A stretch of 64,000 nucleotides of DNA from Paraburkholderia agricolaris (GTDB lineage Bacteria; Pseudomonadota; Gammaproteobacteria; Burkholderiales; Burkholderiaceae): assembly GCF_009455635.1 (NCBI RefSeq), contig NZ_QPER01000001.1, positions 434,001-498,000 of the forward strand, read 5' to 3'. Of this stretch, positions 1 to 10,333 are shown piece by piece. Under the pieces are notes generated by a model, which ran no database searches, was not told the origin of the DNA, and was given only the letters and a program-made list of their open reading frames with translations. The position numbers were made by a program, and so were the translations under genes. Within the stretch, counting starts at the first letter, position 1. Every line of letters begins with the position of its first letter.

Positions 1-1
1 A

Positions 2-1012
2 GCCAGAGAAAACCTCGCGCAACAAGCCGCCAAAGGCGCGGCTGAAGCGCTGATTCCGCAGTCGAACGACAAGGCGAAATGGTGGCAGCAGATCACCGAG
101 TACAGCCTGATCCTGATTTTCGTCGTGATGTTCGTCACGATGTCGTTGACGGTCGATCACTTCTTCTCGATCGAGAACATGCTCGGTCTCGCGCTGTCGA
201 TTTCACAGATCGGCATGGTCGCGTGCACGATGATGTTCTGTCTGGCCTCGCGCGATTTCGACCTGTCGGTGGGTTCGACGGTCGCCTTCGCGGGTGTGCT
301 GTGCGCGATGGTCCTGAACGCGACCGGTAACACCTTCATCGCGATCATCGCGGCGGTGGCGGCGGGCGCGGTGATCGGGTTTGTCAACGGCGCGGTGATT
401 GCGTATCTGCGCATCAACGCGCTGATCACGACGCTCGCGACGATGGAAATCGTCCGCGGTCTCGGCTTTATCGTGTCGCACGGGCAAGCCGTGGGCGTGT
501 CGTCGGATACGTTTATCGCGCTGGGTGGTCTGAGCTTCTTCGGCGTGTCGCTGCCGATCTGGGTCACGCTGCTGTGCTTTATCGTGTTCGGCGTGATGCT
601 CAATCAGACCGTGTATGGTCGTAACACGCTGGCCATCGGCGGCAATCCGGAAGCTTCGCGTCTCGCCGGTATCAACGTCGAACGCACGCGCGTTTATATC
701 TTCCTGATTCAGGGTGCTGTTACCGCGCTCGCCGGTGTGATTCTGGCTTCGCGGATTACGTCGGGTCAGCCGAACGCGGCGGAAGGTTTCGAACTGAACG
801 TGATTTCGGCTTGCGTGCTGGGCGGCGTGTCGCTGCTCGGCGGTCGCGCGACGATTTCCGGTGTCGTGATCGGCGTGCTGATCATGGGCACGGTCGAGAA
901 CGTGATGAACCTGATGAACATCGACGCGTTCTATCAGTACCTCGTGCGCGGCGCGATTCTGCTCGCCGCCGTGCTGCTCGATCAGTTGAAGAACCGCGGC
1001 TCGCGAGATTAA
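2..1012 (+). CDS. araH: L-arabinose-type ABC transporter permease AraH (5' end cut by window)
   Basis: Inner-membrane permease of a CUT2-type sugar ABC importer (BPD_transp_2 family). The reading frame is open from base 2, so the true start lies just upstream. About 336 residues are visible, close to the full length of E. coli AraH (328), so probably only a few codons are missing. After a soluble N-terminus it shows repeated hydrophobic segments and the family stretch with DFDLSVGS and GRNTLAIGGNPEASRLAGI. The next genes encode a sugar dehydrogenase, lactonase and epimerase, which fits import of a pentose or galactose for non-phosphorylative oxidation. Arabinose is inferred from similarity and context; galactose or fucose remain possible. 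Confidence 0.85.
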   Translation, partial: ARENLAQQAAKGAAEALIPQSNDKAKWWQQITEYSLILIFVVMFVTMSLTVDHFFSIENMLGLALSISQIGMVACTMMFCLASRDFDLSVGSTVAFAGVLCAMVLNATGNTFIAIIAAVAAGAVIGFVNGAVIAYLRINALITTLATMEIVRGLGFIVSHGQAVGVSSDTFIALGGLSFFGVSLPIWVTLLCFIVFGVMLNQTVYGRNTLAIGGNPEASRLAGINVERTRVYIFLIQGAVTALAGVILASRITSGQPNAAEGFELNVISACVLGGVSLLGGRATISGVVIGVLIMGTVENVMNLMNIDAFYQYLVRGAILLAAVLLDQLKNRGSRD

Positions 1013-1075
1013 ACCCGGGACTGAACCCGCGCTCAACTCGCGACTCACTTACTTTGCTCTAAAAGGAATCGAACG

Positions 1076-1876
1076 ATGTCGTCTCCGGCCAATGCAAACG
1101 ACCGCCTCGCGGACAACGCGTTTGCCCGCTATCCGAGTCTCGTCGACCGAACCGTGCTGATTACGGGTGGCGCGACCGGTATCGGCGCATCGTTCGTCGA
1201 GCATTTCGCGGCGCAGGGCGCGCGCGTCGCGTTCTTCGATATCGATGCGAGCGCAGGTGAAGCGCTCGCCGATGAACTCGGCGACTCGAAACATAAGCCT
1301 ATGTTTTTGCCGTGCGATCTGACCGACATCGACGCGCTGCAAAAAGCGATTGCCGACGTGAAGGCCGCGCTCGGCCCGATTCAGGTGCTGGTGAACAACG
1401 CGGCAAACGACAAGCGTCACACGATCGGCGAAGTGACGCGCGAGTCTTTCGACGCCGGCATCGCGGTGAATATTCGCCACCAGTTCTTCGCGGCGCAAGC
1501 GGTGATGGACGATATGAAAGCCGCCAACAGCGGCTCGATCATCAACCTCGGCTCGATTAGCTGGATGCTGAAGAACGGCGGCTATCCGGTGTACGTGATG
1601 TCGAAATCGGCGGTGCAGGGTTTGACGCGCGGCCTCGCGCGCGACCTCGGTCACTTCAACATTCGCGTCAATACGCTGGTGCCGGGTTGGGTGATGACGG
1701 AAAAGCAGAAGCGTTTGTGGCTCGACGACGCAGGCCGCCGTTCGATCAAGGAAGGTCAGTGCATCGACGCTGAACTGCAACCCGCCGACCTCGCCCGCAT
1801 GGCGTTGTTCCTCGCCGCCGACGACAGCCGGATGATCACCGCGCAGGATCTCATCGTCGACGGAGGCTGGGCGTGA
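1076..1876 (+). CDS. SDR-family sugar 1-dehydrogenase (L-arabinose/galactose type)
   Basis: Short-chain dehydrogenase of 266 residues that probably oxidises an aldopyranose to its 1,5-lactone with NAD(P). The cofactor motif TGGATGIG lies near residue 30, NNAAND follows in mid-protein, and the catalytic Tyr and Lys are in YVMSK near residue 173, after an active-site Ser. The C-terminus ends in the family-typical IVDGGWA. An AAAGGAAT sequence precedes the ATG. Its stop overlaps the GTG start of the lactonase gene (GTGA), so the two are probably translationally coupled. The exact substrate cannot be read from sequence; the upstream AraH gene suggests L-arabinose. Confidence 0.85.
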   Translation: MSSPANANDRLADNAFARYPSLVDRTVLITGGATGIGASFVEHFAAQGARVAFFDIDASAGEALADELGDSKHKPMFLPCDLTDIDALQKAIADVKAALGPIQVLVNNAANDKRHTIGEVTRESFDAGIAVNIRHQFFAAQAVMDDMKAANSGSIINLGSISWMLKNGGYPVYVMSKSAVQGLTRGLARDLGHFNIRVNTLVPGWVMTEKQKRLWLDDAGRRSIKEGQCIDAELQPADLARMALFLAADDSRMITAQDLIVDGGWA

Positions 1877-2817
1877 GTGCGGGGCTGCGTACAGGTCAGC
1901 CGGCGCCTCGCGCGGTGTTGCTGCTCGATACGCAATGCACGCTCGGCGAAGGCGCGACATGGTGCGCCAGAACGGGCCGCTTCTACTGGACCGATATCGA
2001 AGGCGCGCGTTTATGGCGCTATGACCCGAGCGACGGACAAAGCACGTCCTGGCTCATGTCCGAGCGTCTTGCCACGTTTGCGTTGTGTGCCGACCCCCGC
2101 TACCTGCTGCTCGGATTGGCGACGCATCTGGCGTTCTTCGATCTGGCAACAGGTGTGACGCAGCATATCGTCGACGTCGAAGCGGATTTGAATACGCGCG
2201 TGAACGACGGCCGTTGCGACCGTCAGGGCCGTTTCGTATTCGGCACGAAAGACGAAGGCTCTCCACTGCAGGCGCTCGGCGGGTTTTATCGTCTGAATCA
2301 TGATTTGTCGCTGGAGCGGTTGCCGTTACCCGCGCCGGCGATCTCGAACAGCATCGCGTTCAGTCCGGACGGTGCGACGATGTACTACTGCGATTCGCCA
2401 ACCCGTGAAATTCGCGTTTGCGACTATCGCGCGGACGGCGGCATCGCCAACGATCGCGTGTTCACGACATTGACCGACGCAACCGGCGAACCCGACGGTT
2501 CGACCGTCGACGGTGACGGCGGTGTATGGAATGCGCAATGGGGCGGCAGGCGAGTGGTTCGATATGGACCCGACGGCGTGGAAACCGAACGCGTCGACGT
2601 ACCGACTGCGCAACCGAGCTGCGTCGCGTTTGGCGGTCCTCCGAGCGGACTTCCCGCGGGACACGCTGCGCAACTGGACACGCTGTACATCACGAGTGCG
2701 CGCATCGATCTCGATGCCGTGGCGCTCGCGACCGATGCTCACGCGGGCGGAGTATTTATCGCAACGCCTGGGCGACACGGTTTGCAGGAGCCGGTGTTTC
2801 AAGGCTCGCCTGCCTAG
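1873..2817 (+). CDS. SMP-30/gluconolaconase-family sugar lactonase
   Basis: Six-bladed beta-propeller hydrolase of 314 residues that opens the aldonolactone made by the preceding dehydrogenase. Candidate metal ligands are the Glu of LGEGATW near residue 26, the Asn of ISNSIAFSPDG and the Asp of EPDGSTVD. RVNDGRCDRQGRF is the usual substrate-side stretch. It starts with GTG and overlaps the SDR stop by four bases, so it sits in the same operon. Length is normal for the family. A pentonolactonase or gluconolactonase role is inferred from context. Confidence 0.87.
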   Translation: MSAGLRTGQPAPRAVLLLDTQCTLGEGATWCARTGRFYWTDIEGARLWRYDPSDGQSTSWLMSERLATFALCADPRYLLLGLATHLAFFDLATGVTQHIVDVEADLNTRVNDGRCDRQGRFVFGTKDEGSPLQALGGFYRLNHDLSLERLPLPAPAISNSIAFSPDGATMYYCDSPTREIRVCDYRADGGIANDRVFTTLTDATGEPDGSTVDGDGGVWNAQWGGRRVVRYGPDGVETERVDVPTAQPSCVAFGGPPSGLPAGHAAQLDTLYITSARIDLDAVALATDAHAGGVFIATPGRHGLQEPVFQGSPA

Positions 2818-3025
2818 CGCAAAATAACCCGGCCTCGGTGTCGAGGCGGCAGCGGAGGGTAGTCGAGCCGTGTTTGAGAAAGTGCAAGGAGTCGATGTCG
2901 CAAAACCAGTGGCAGCAAATCGGCAGCATGCCGTTCGGACCCAGAGGCGACCGGTGCAAGAAAATCGCCCAACAGCATCCGTCAGCAATGACGGCAATGT
3001 CCCACGCCTCTCGATGGAGCCAGAT

Positions 3026-4078
3026 ATGACTGTTGCGAATCCTGTTTCTGCTTCTTCCCAGAGTCGGCGCGCGCGACTCAATGCGGCGGCCAATCCGGTG
3101 CTTCCGGGGCCGAGTACGTCGGCGGTTGCGGTCGGTGAGACAAGCGGCGGCGAACTTGCGTGCATCACGCTTGCCAACGCGCATTTGCGTCTCGACGTCG
3201 CGCCGACGCTCGGCGGCGGCATCACCCGTTTCGATTGGCGCAACGACGGCGCGCTCACGCCGATTTTCCGGCGCTGCCGTCATGTCGCCGCCGATACCCA
3301 GCCGAACGAGCTGGCCTGCTATCCGTTGCTGCCGTATTCGAACCGGATCGGCGGCGGTCATTTCAATGTGGCGGGGCGGCGTATCGAAGTGCCAAAGAAT
3401 CGCGCCGACGAACCGCTGCCGATTCATGGCGACGGTTGGCTCTCTGCCTGGCAGGTCGCGGAATCGGACCGTGAAAATGTCCGTCTGACGCTCGATCGCC
3501 AGGACGGCAAACCGTACGCATTCCACGCGACGCAAACCTATTCGCTGGACGGCCCCACGCTCGTCATCACGCTGGAAATCGAGAATGCCGGCCGCGAGGC
3601 GTTGCCTTTCGGGTTGGGAGTGCATCCGTTTTTCGTGCGCGACACGGATACCGAACTGTCCGCGGCCGCCGGCGGCCTGTGGCTCTCCGGCGACGACTGG
3701 CTGCCGGTGCGTCACGTGCCGGCGCCGCCCGCGTGGCAATTCGGCGTGGCGTATCCGCTGCCGGAAGCCATCGTCAATCACGCATTCACGGGCTGGAGCG
3801 GGCAGGCGGCTGTGGTGTGGCCGAAGCGGCGCCTGTCGCTGAATATTGCCGCCGACACCGACTACTATGTGCTCTACACGCCACCCGGCGAAGAGTTCTT
3901 CTGCTTCGAGCCGGTCGATCACCCGATCAACGCGATGAATCTGGCGGGCGGCGCGTGCGAGAACGGCATGACGATGCTGAAACGCGGCGAGCGTCTGACG
4001 CGCACGTTCCGCTTCAGCGTTGAACGCACGGGTTTGCGCTCGATGCCGGGTACGCGTGGATCGCGGCGCCGCCAGTAG
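3026..4078 (+). CDS. aldose 1-epimerase family protein
   Basis: Galactose-mutarotase-like protein of 350 residues that interconverts alpha and beta anomers of aldoses. It shows the family stretches NELACYPLLPYSNRIGGG, PIHGDGWL (catalytic His) and GLGVHPFF, and the catalytic Glu in the EEFFCFEPVDHP region near the C-terminus. The frame is open upstream to 2870, but the ATG at 3026 has GGAG six bases before it, so I chose that start; an ATG at 3014 is the alternative. It closes the sugar-oxidation cluster after a gap of about 200 bases that shows no clear terminator. Confidence 0.85.
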   Translation: MTVANPVSASSQSRRARLNAAANPVLPGPSTSAVAVGETSGGELACITLANAHLRLDVAPTLGGGITRFDWRNDGALTPIFRRCRHVAADTQPNELACYPLLPYSNRIGGGHFNVAGRRIEVPKNRADEPLPIHGDGWLSAWQVAESDRENVRLTLDRQDGKPYAFHATQTYSLDGPTLVITLEIENAGREALPFGLGVHPFFVRDTDTELSAAAGGLWLSGDDWLPVRHVPAPPAWQFGVAYPLPEAIVNHAFTGWSGQAAVVWPKRRLSLNIAADTDYYVLYTPPGEEFFCFEPVDHPINAMNLAGGACENGMTMLKRGERLTRTFRFSVERTGLRSMPGTRGSRRRQ

Positions 4079-4170
4079 TCAGCGGGCAGGGCCGACCGGC
4101 AGGGCGCATCCGTCACGTCCGCGGCGCCCGCCGGTGTGGCGCTTCGGCGCGGCCTCGCGCGCGAGACAGG

Positions 4171-4176
4171 TAAAAT
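4171..4176 (+). promoter_or_regulatory. candidate -10 element upstream of pyrF
   Basis: TAAAAT lies 40 bases before the pyrF start in otherwise GC-rich sequence. No convincing -35 hexamer is seen at 17 bases. This is a weak prediction from composition and position. Confidence 0.35.
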
Positions 4177-4215
4177 ACGCGCCACTTCCGTTATCGGCTC
4201 GCCGCGAGACACACT

Positions 4216-5031
4216 ATGTCCAATTTCATCCAGACACTCAACGACGCCTGGCAGCGCACGAACTCGCTGCTGTGCGTCGGCCTCGATCCCGAGCCCGGCA
4301 AATTCCCGGGCGCGCTTGCGGGCCGCCCCGAGGCGATTTTCGACTTCTGCCGCACCATCGTCGATGCCACCGCGCCGTATGCGTCGTCGTTCAAGCCGCA
4401 GATCGCGTACTTCGCGGCGCATCGCGCGGAAGATCAACTCGAGCAACTGATCGCGCACATTCATGCGAACCACCCGGGCTTGCCGGTGATTCTGGACGCG
4501 AAGCGTGGCGACATCGGCAGCACCGCCGAGCAGTATGCGCGCGAGGCGTTCGAGCGTTATCGGGCGGATGCCGTGACGGTGAATCCGTATATGGGTTTTG
4601 ATTCGATCGAGCCGTACCTGGAGCACGCGGGCAAGGGCGTGATCGTGTTGTGCCGGACCTCGAATCCGGGCGGCTCCGATCTGCAGTTTCTGGAGGCGGG
4701 TGGGCGCCCGTTGTATCAGGTCGTTGCGCAACTGGCGGCGGATAAGTGGAACGCGAGCGGCCAGTTGGGTCTCGTGGTCGGCGCGACGTTCCCGAAAGAG
4801 ATCGAAGTGGTGCGTGGAATCGTCGGCGATATGCCGCTGCTGATTCCGGGCATCGGCGCGCAAGGCGGCGATGTTCAGGCGACGGTCAATGCCGGTCGTA
4901 CGGCGAACGGCACCGGTATGCTGATCAACTCGTCGCGGGCGATTATTTATGCCGGCAAGGACGACGATTTCGCTGAAGCCGCGGCGAAAGCGGCGATGGA
5001 AACGCGTGACCGGATCAATGCGTTCCGGTGA
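4216..5031 (+). CDS. pyrF: orotidine 5'-phosphate decarboxylase
   Basis: Cytosolic enzyme that decarboxylates OMP to UMP, the last step of de novo pyrimidine synthesis. At 271 residues it belongs to the longer type 2 branch of the family. [12 protein letters not shown] near residue 20 binds substrate. The catalytic Asp-Lys pair is in [10 protein letters not shown] near residue 93, and [11 protein letters not shown] lies near the C-terminus. It stands alone, not in a pyr operon; pyrC is about 49 kb away in this window. Confidence 0.95.
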   Translation: MSNFIQTLNDAWQRTNSLLCVGLDPEPGKFPGALAGRPEAIFDFCRTIVDATAPYASSFKPQIAYFAAHRAEDQLEQLIAHIHANHPGLPVILDAKRGDIGSTAEQYAREAFERYRADAVTVNPYMGFDSIEPYLEHAGKGVIVLCRTSNPGGSDLQFLEAGGRPLYQVVAQLAADKWNASGQLGLVVGATFPKEIEVVRGIVGDMPLLIPGIGAQGGDVQATVNAGRTANGTGMLINSSRAIIYAGKDDDFAEAAAKAAMETRDRINAFR

Positions 5032-5064
5032 GCGACGGCGCTGTGAAGTGCTTTCCGCTTCTGT

Positions 5065-5595
5065 TCAGACTGGTTGAGCGCTTGGCCCCAGCCGCTCGAT
5101 AAACACCGCATGCTGCGGATGTTGCGCCTTCAGCGCTGCAACATTCGCCAGCTCGAATTCGCTGAATTCAAATCCTGGCGCGACTGTGCAGCCCACCAGC
5201 GCGAACGTCGCCGGGTCCGCACATTCCGCGGCAAACCACCGGCCTGCGGGCACTACCGCTTGAAACACGGCATCCGGATGGGTTAGCGCATTGCCCAGCT
5301 TGTGCGTAATCAGCGAACCCGCTTCGTCGAGCACGTGGACGTTCAACGGCTCGCCGGCGTAGAAATGCCAGACCTCGTCGGATTTGATCCGATGCCACGC
5401 CGAATGCGCGCCGTCACAGAGCAGGTAGTAAATCGCCGTGGACGCCGAGCGCGTCTGCGTCGAACCGTCATCGCGAAGAACAGTGTCCACGGACCGATAC
5501 GTCTCGCTAAAGAATCCCCCTTCCGGATGCGGCTTCAGATCGAAGCGGCGGATCAGTTCGTCTTTGGCTGCGGGTGAAGTCGGCGTGTCGGGCAT
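5065..5595 (-). CDS. cupin-domain protein, DUF985/COG3542 family
   Basis: Small cupin-fold protein of 176 residues with the DUF985 signature: LKPHPEGGFFSETYRS near the N-terminus, ATFALVGCTVAPGFEFSEFELA near the C-terminus, and AIYYLLCDGAHSAWHRIKSDEVWHFYAGEPL between them. The conserved Glu and His in this core suggest a sugar- or metal-binding pocket, but no reaction is firmly established for the family. It runs convergent with pyrF and lies about 30 bases upstream of the pncC stop. Confidence 0.85.
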   Translation of the reverse strand: MPDTPTSPAAKDELIRRFDLKPHPEGGFFSETYRSVDTVLRDDGSTQTRSASTAIYYLLCDGAHSAWHRIKSDEVWHFYAGEPLNVHVLDEAGSLITHKLGNALTHPDAVFQAVVPAGRWFAAECADPATFALVGCTVAPGFEFSEFELANVAALKAQHPQHAVFIERLGPSAQPV

Positions 5596-5626
5596 CGTGA
5601 TGGCGCCTCAGGGTTTGAACCGGACG

Positions 5627-6127
5627 TTAATGTTCGCGTTCGTCGAGCAGGGCCAGCACGCCGCGCAACGCGTGCGCGGCAGCCTGCACGCGGATCTTCT
5701 CGCGGTCGCCCTTGAATACTTTGGTTTCCACCGACGTATGCAGCCGATTGCTCCAGCCGAACGACACCATGCCTACCGGCTTGGTTTCTGTGCCGCCGCC
5801 CGGACCGGCCACGCCGGTAATCGACAACGACACCTGCGCGCGGCTGTTGCGTAGCGCACCCTCGGCCATCGCGCGTGCCACCTGCTCGCTGACCGCGCCG
5901 TGCTTTTCGATCAGCTCGGCTGGCACGCCGATCATCTCGGATTTCGCCTGATTCGAATACGTGACGAAACCGCGCTCGAACCAGCCGCTGCTGCCGGAAA
6001 TATCGGTGATCGCGGTTGCCACCATGCCGCCCGTGCAGGATTCGGCGGTGACGAGCATCAGGCGCTCGTCGCGCAGACGGTTGCTCACGCGAATCGCGAG
6101 CTGATGAACCACGGAATCGGTAGGCAT
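5627..6127 (-). CDS. pncC: CinA-family nicotinamide-nucleotide amidase (PncC)
   Basis: Single-domain CinA C-terminal protein of 166 residues that deamidates NMN to NaMN in NAD recycling. The family core is visible: AESCTGGMVATAITDISG near residue 27, VTYSNQAKSEMIGV in the middle, and SITGVAGPGGGTETKPVG toward the C-terminus. The frame extends upstream to 6235, but the extra 36 residues are unlike the family and would overlap pgpA, so I chose the ATG at 6127 (MPTDSVV). Last gene of the thiL-pgpA-pncC cluster. The N-terminal MoCF-like domain of full-length CinA is absent, as is usual for PncC. Confidence 0.9.
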   Translation of the reverse strand: MPTDSVVHQLAIRVSNRLRDERLMLVTAESCTGGMVATAITDISGSSGWFERGFVTYSNQAKSEMIGVPAELIEKHGAVSEQVARAMAEGALRNSRAQVSLSITGVAGPGGGTETKPVGMVSFGWSNRLHTSVETKVFKGDREKIRVQAAAHALRGVLALLDEREH

Positions 6128-6209
6128 GACATCAATCCGGAAAACGAGGAACTGCTGCAAGAGGCTGCCGGCCCGCAGCCATTGGCCAACACTGGCCAAC
6201 GGGCAACGG

Positions 6210-6782
6210 TTAAACCGACATGCGCCAGAGCGCAATCACGAGCAGCGTGAAAAACGCGGCGACCAGGTCATCGAACATGATGCCAAAGCCACCTTTCAGT
6301 CGGCGATCGAAATAGCCGATTGGCGGCGGCTTCACCATATCGAAGAAACGGAACACGATGAACGCGACGAACTGCCCGGTCAGCGTGACCGGCGTGACCA
6401 TCAGCAGCACCAGCCAGAACGCGACGATTTCGTCCCAGACGACCGGCGACGGATCGTCGGTGCCGAGCTTTTTGGCGGTGAAGCCGCAAATGGCAATGCC
6501 GCCGAGAAAGCTGGCGACGATCAGCACGCCCCAGTCGATCACGGTCAGGTAACGGCTCAGGACCGCGAACGATGCCCATGCGAACAGCGTGCCGACCGTG
6601 CCCGGCGCAACCGGCGACAAACCGCTGCCGAAACCCAGCGACAGGATGTGCAGCGGGTGCGACAGCATGAAGCGCGCGGTGGCGCGGCGCGGCTGAGGGC
6701 GTGGCGCGCGAGGACCGGACGTGTTGGGCGGCGGATTGCCGATGACTTCGTCAGCGGGCACCAGCGGGGGATCAGTCTGCAT
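6210..6782 (-). CDS. pgpA: phosphatidylglycerophosphatase A
   Basis: Inner-membrane phosphatase of 190 residues that removes phosphate from phosphatidylglycerol phosphate to make phosphatidylglycerol. It has a proline-rich N-terminal extension of about 37 residues. The family core follows: GFGSGLSPVAPGTVGTL, then DDPSPVVWDEIVAFW carrying conserved acidic residues, then F.RFFDMVKPPP. Several transmembrane segments are present. Its start overlaps the thiL stop by 11 bases, which indicates an operon. Confidence 0.93.
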   Translation of the reverse strand: MQTDPPLVPADEVIGNPPPNTSGPRAPRPQPRRATARFMLSHPLHILSLGFGSGLSPVAPGTVGTLFAWASFAVLSRYLTVIDWGVLIVASFLGGIAICGFTAKKLGTDDPSPVVWDEIVAFWLVLLMVTPVTLTGQFVAFIVFRFFDMVKPPPIGYFDRRLKGGFGIMFDDLVAAFFTLLVIALWRMSV

Positions 6783-7767
6783 GGAAATGGTCGAAGCCTT
6801 GCAACGTCAGGGTGAGAGGCGTGCCGGCGGCATTGCGCCAACCGATCGCCGGTCGGTCGGCCGCCGATTGAAGAGCGCTTATTGTACCGATGCGCGTGAC
6901 CGGTATCGCGACCTCGCGGCCGGCTGATTCGACCGCGGCGCGTGCCGCAGCCGGTGCGGTGAAGCAGAGCTCGTAATCGTCGCCGCCGGCTAGCGTGCAA
7001 CGTTGCTGGATCTCGGGCGAGAGGCGGCGCAACGCGTCTGAACGCGGCACGGCGTCGACGTCGACGGTGGCCTGCACGTTCGAGCGTTTCAGGATGTGCA
7101 GCAGGTCGCCGGCAAGTCCGTCTGACAGGTCGAGCGCGGCGTGTGCGATTCCTCGCAACGCGAGCCCCAGGCGGATGCGCGGCTCCGGGCGTTCGAGGGC
7201 GCGACGAAACGTCGCAGTGTCGCTGGCATCGGCAGGCCACTCGCCGCGCTGCACACCCAGCCCCGCACGGGCGTCGCCAAGTGTGCCCGAGATCCAGATG
7301 TCGTCGCCCGGTTGCGCGGCGTCGCGGCGCAGCGCGGCTTGCGGCGGCACGCTGCCGAACACGGTAAGGCACAAATTCAATGGACCGCCGGTCGTATCGC
7401 CGCCGATCAGATCGCAGCCGTAGCGCTCAGCCAGGGCGAAGAGTCCCTCGCTAAAGGCGGCCAGCCAGGCTTCGTCGGCCTTCGGCAAGGAGAACCCCAG
7501 TGTGAACGCCTGCGGTTTCGCGCCCATCGCGGCCAGGTCCGACAGGTTCACCGCGAGCGCCTTATGACCGAGTGCCTCGGGATCGACATCGGGAAAGAAG
7601 TGACGGCCTTCCACCAGCATATCCGTCGATATCGCCAGCATTTCTCCCCGCCGCGGCGCGAGGAGCGCGCAGTCGTCGCCGATGCCGAGTGAGCCGTCAT
7701 CGGCACGGGGTGCCGCGGCGGCGCGGCGGGCGAAGAAGCGATCGATCAGCGAGAACTCGGAGAGCAT
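6772..7767 (-). CDS. thiL: thiamine-monophosphate kinase
   Basis: Cytosolic kinase of 331 residues that converts thiamine monophosphate to thiamine diphosphate with ATP. AIR-synthase-like fold with GIGDDCALL near residue 27, STDMLVEGRHFFP near residue 48, AVNLSDLAAMGAKP near residue 73 and LDLSDGLAGDLLHIL around residue 213. First gene of the reverse-strand thiL-pgpA-pncC cluster, divergent from maeB. Confidence 0.95.
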   Translation of the reverse strand: MLSEFSLIDRFFARRAAAAPRADDGSLGIGDDCALLAPRRGEMLAISTDMLVEGRHFFPDVDPEALGHKALAVNLSDLAAMGAKPQAFTLGFSLPKADEAWLAAFSEGLFALAERYGCDLIGGDTTGGPLNLCLTVFGSVPPQAALRRDAAQPGDDIWISGTLGDARAGLGVQRGEWPADASDTATFRRALERPEPRIRLGLALRGIAHAALDLSDGLAGDLLHILKRSNVQATVDVDAVPRSDALRRLSPEIQQRCTLAGGDDYELCFTAPAAARAAVESAGREVAIPVTRIGTISALQSAADRPAIGWRNAAGTPLTLTLQGFDHFHAD

Positions 7768-7970
7768 GGTGGTAATGGGTGAACGGATAACTGCAACGAA
7801 AAGCTGCTAACGGCGCGCATTGTATGAAGAGGCGCCCGGGTAAACACTCTATTCGTACTCAACGCCGATTTGACGGGCAATTGGCCGACCGCGCGCGACG
7901 TTTGCCTTTCACTATGTTTCAGTCGCGGCAGTTGTACCCGTATTGAAGGAATTGGGCCGGCAATTGGGGC

Positions 7971-7976
7971 TACAAT
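7971..7976 (+). promoter_or_regulatory. candidate -10 element for maeB
   Basis: TACAAT lies 44 bases upstream of the chosen maeB ATG. Possible -35 hexamers nearby are badly spaced (13 or 22 bases). Its position inside the upstream extension of the open frame supports the later start for maeB. Confidence 0.35.
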
Positions 7977-8019
7977 GCCGTCGAACGTCTATTCTAATCC
8001 GCACTTCGAAGCCCGCCTT

Positions 8020-10314
8020 ATGTCGACTCCCGTCAATAGTAAACTCCGCGAAGCCGCCCTCGATTATCACGAGTTCCCGACTCCGGGCAAGATCGCGATC
8101 GCACCGACCAAGCAGATGATCAACCAGCGCGACCTCGCGCTGGCGTACTCGCCGGGCGTCGCGTTCGCGTGTGAGGAAATTGTCGAGAATCCGCTGAACG
8201 CCGCGCGTTTCACCGCGCGCAGCAACCTGGTCGGCGTCGTCACGAACGGCACCGCCGTGCTGGGTCTGGGCAACATCGGACCGCTCGCGTCGAAGCCGGT
8301 CATGGAAGGCAAGGCCGTCCTGTTCAAGAAGTTCGCCGGCATCGACGTGTTCGATATCGAGTTGAACGAGTCCGATCCGCACAAGCTGGTCGACGTGATC
8401 GCCGCGCTGGAACCGACCTTCGGCGGCATCAACCTCGAAGACATCAAGGCGCCGGATTGCTTCATCGTCGAACGCGAATGCCGCAAGCGCATGAAGATTC
8501 CGGTTTTCCACGACGACCAGCATGGCACGGCCATTGTTGTCGCGGCCGCCATCACCAATGGTCTGAAGGTGGTTGGTAAAGACATCAAGAGCGTCAAGCT
8601 GGTGTCGTCCGGCGCGGGCGCAGCGGCACTGGCGTGTCTGGATCTGCTGGTCGACATCGGTCTGCCGCTCGAAAACATCACCGTCACTGACCTGGCCGGC
8701 GTGGTCTACAAGGGCCGCGTCGAGTTGATGGACCCGGACAAGGAACGCTTTGCACGCGAAACCGACGCTCGCACGCTCGCTGAGGCGATCGGCGGCGCGG
8801 ACATTTTCCTCGGCCTCTCGGCCGGCGGCGTGCTGAAGCAGGACATGGTCAAGCAGATGGCCGACAAGCCGCTGATTCTGGCGCTGGCCAATCCGACCCC
8901 CGAAATCCTGCCGGAACTGGCGCTCGAAGTGCGTCCGGACGCCGTGCTCTGCACGGGCCGTACGGACTACCCGAACCAGGTGAACAACGTGCTGGTGTTC
9001 CCGTTCCTGTTCCGCGGTGCGCTGGATGCGGGCGCGACAACCGTCACGCGTGAAATGGAAATCGCCGCGGTCAACGCGATTGCCGAACTGGCGCGCCAGG
9101 AGCAGAGCGATATCGTCGCGACCGCGTACGGCATCCAGGATCTCTCGTTTGGCCCGGAATACCTGATTCCGAAGCCGTTCGACCCGCGCCTGATCGTCAA
9201 GGTCGCGCCGGCGGTGGCGAAGGCCGCGATGGATTCCGGTGTTGCCGAGCGTCCGATCGAGGACATGGAAGCGTACGAACAGCATCTGCAGCAGTTCGTG
9301 TACCACAGCGGCACCACCATGAAGCCGATTTTCCAGCTGGCGCGGGGCGTCGAGCCGGAGAAGAAGCGCATTGTGTTCGCGGAAGGCGAGGAAGAGCGCG
9401 TGCTGCGCGCCATGCAGATCATCGTCGACGAAAAGCTCGCGAAGCCGATCCTGATCGGTCGTCCGGCGGTGATCGAACAGCGCATCGCGCGTTACGGCCT
9501 GCGCCTGGTCGCGGGTCAGGACTACACGGTCGTGAACACCGATCACGACGAGCGTTATCGCGATTTCTGGCAGCAATATCACAAGATGATGTCGCGCAAG
9601 GGCATCACCGAGCAGATGGCCAAGCTCGAAATGCGCCGCCGTACCACGCTGATCGGCGCGATGATGGTGGAACGCGGCGAGGCGGACGGCATGATCTGCG
9701 GCACGGTGTCCACCACGCATCGCCACCTGCACTTCATCGATCAGGTGATCGGCAAGAAGGAAGGCGCGAAGGTCTACGCGGCAATGAATGCGCTGGTGTT
9801 GCCGAACCGGCAGATTTTCCTCGTCGACACGCACGTGAACGTCGACCCGACGCCGGAGCAGTTGGCCGAGATCACGATCATGGCGGCGGAAGAAGTACGC
9901 CGCTTCGGTATCGAACCGAAGGTCGCGCTGCTGTCGCATTCGAACTTCGGCTCGAGCAATGCGCCGACCGCGCAGAAAATGCGCGACACGCTGGCGATCT
10001 TGCGCGAGCGCGCGCCGGACTTGCAAGTGGACGGCGAAATGCACGGCGACCTCGCGCTCGACGCGAACCTGCGCCGCGAAGTGCTGCCCGACTCGACGCT
10101 CGAAGGCGACGCGAACCTGCTGGTGCTGCCGAACATCGACGCGGCCAACATCTCGTACAACCTGCTGAAGACCGCCGCGGGCAACAACATCGCGATTGGT
10201 CCGATGCTGCTCGGCGCGGCCAAGCCGGTGCACGTGCTGACGGCCTCGGCGACGGTTCGCCGGATCGTCAACATGACCGCGCTGCTGGTGGCTGACGTAA
10301 TTGCAGCCCGCTGA
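8020..10314 (+). CDS. maeB: NADP-dependent malic enzyme with C-terminal phosphotransacetylase-like domain
   Basis: Oxidative decarboxylation of malate to pyruvate with NADPH formation. The 764 residues match the MaeB class. The N-terminal malic-enzyme half (about 1-430) has [29 protein letters not shown] and the nucleotide motif GAGAAA. The C-terminal half (about 435-764) resembles Pta, with [23 protein letters not shown] and [10 protein letters not shown]; in this class that half is usually taken to be regulatory. The frame is open from 7870, but MSTPVNSK at 8020 is the family-like N-terminus and a -10-like TACAAT lies between. An ATG at 7975 is the alternative. Confidence 0.93.
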   Translation: MSTPVNSKLREAALDYHEFPTPGKIAIAPTKQMINQRDLALAYSPGVAFACEEIVENPLNAARFTARSNLVGVVTNGTAVLGLGNIGPLASKPVMEGKAVLFKKFAGIDVFDIELNESDPHKLVDVIAALEPTFGGINLEDIKAPDCFIVERECRKRMKIPVFHDDQHGTAIVVAAAITNGLKVVGKDIKSVKLVSSGAGAAALACLDLLVDIGLPLENITVTDLAGVVYKGRVELMDPDKERFARETDARTLAEAIGGADIFLGLSAGGVLKQDMVKQMADKPLILALANPTPEILPELALEVRPDAVLCTGRTDYPNQVNNVLVFPFLFRGALDAGATTVTREMEIAAVNAIAELARQEQSDIVATAYGIQDLSFGPEYLIPKPFDPRLIVKVAPAVAKAAMDSGVAERPIEDMEAYEQHLQQFVYHSGTTMKPIFQLARGVEPEKKRIVFAEGEEERVLRAMQIIVDEKLAKPILIGRPAVIEQRIARYGLRLVAGQDYTVVNTDHDERYRDFWQQYHKMMSRKGITEQMAKLEMRRRTTLIGAMMVERGEADGMICGTVSTTHRHLHFIDQVIGKKEGAKVYAAMNALVLPNRQIFLVDTHVNVDPTPEQLAEITIMAAEEVRRFGIEPKVALLSHSNFGSSNAPTAQKMRDTLAILRERAPDLQVDGEMHGDLALDANLRREVLPDSTLEGDANLLVLPNIDAANISYNLLKTAAGNNIAIGPMLLGAAKPVHVLTASATVRRIVNMTALLVADVIAAR

Positions 10315-10333
10315 TTCTTGAGCCGGGACTGAA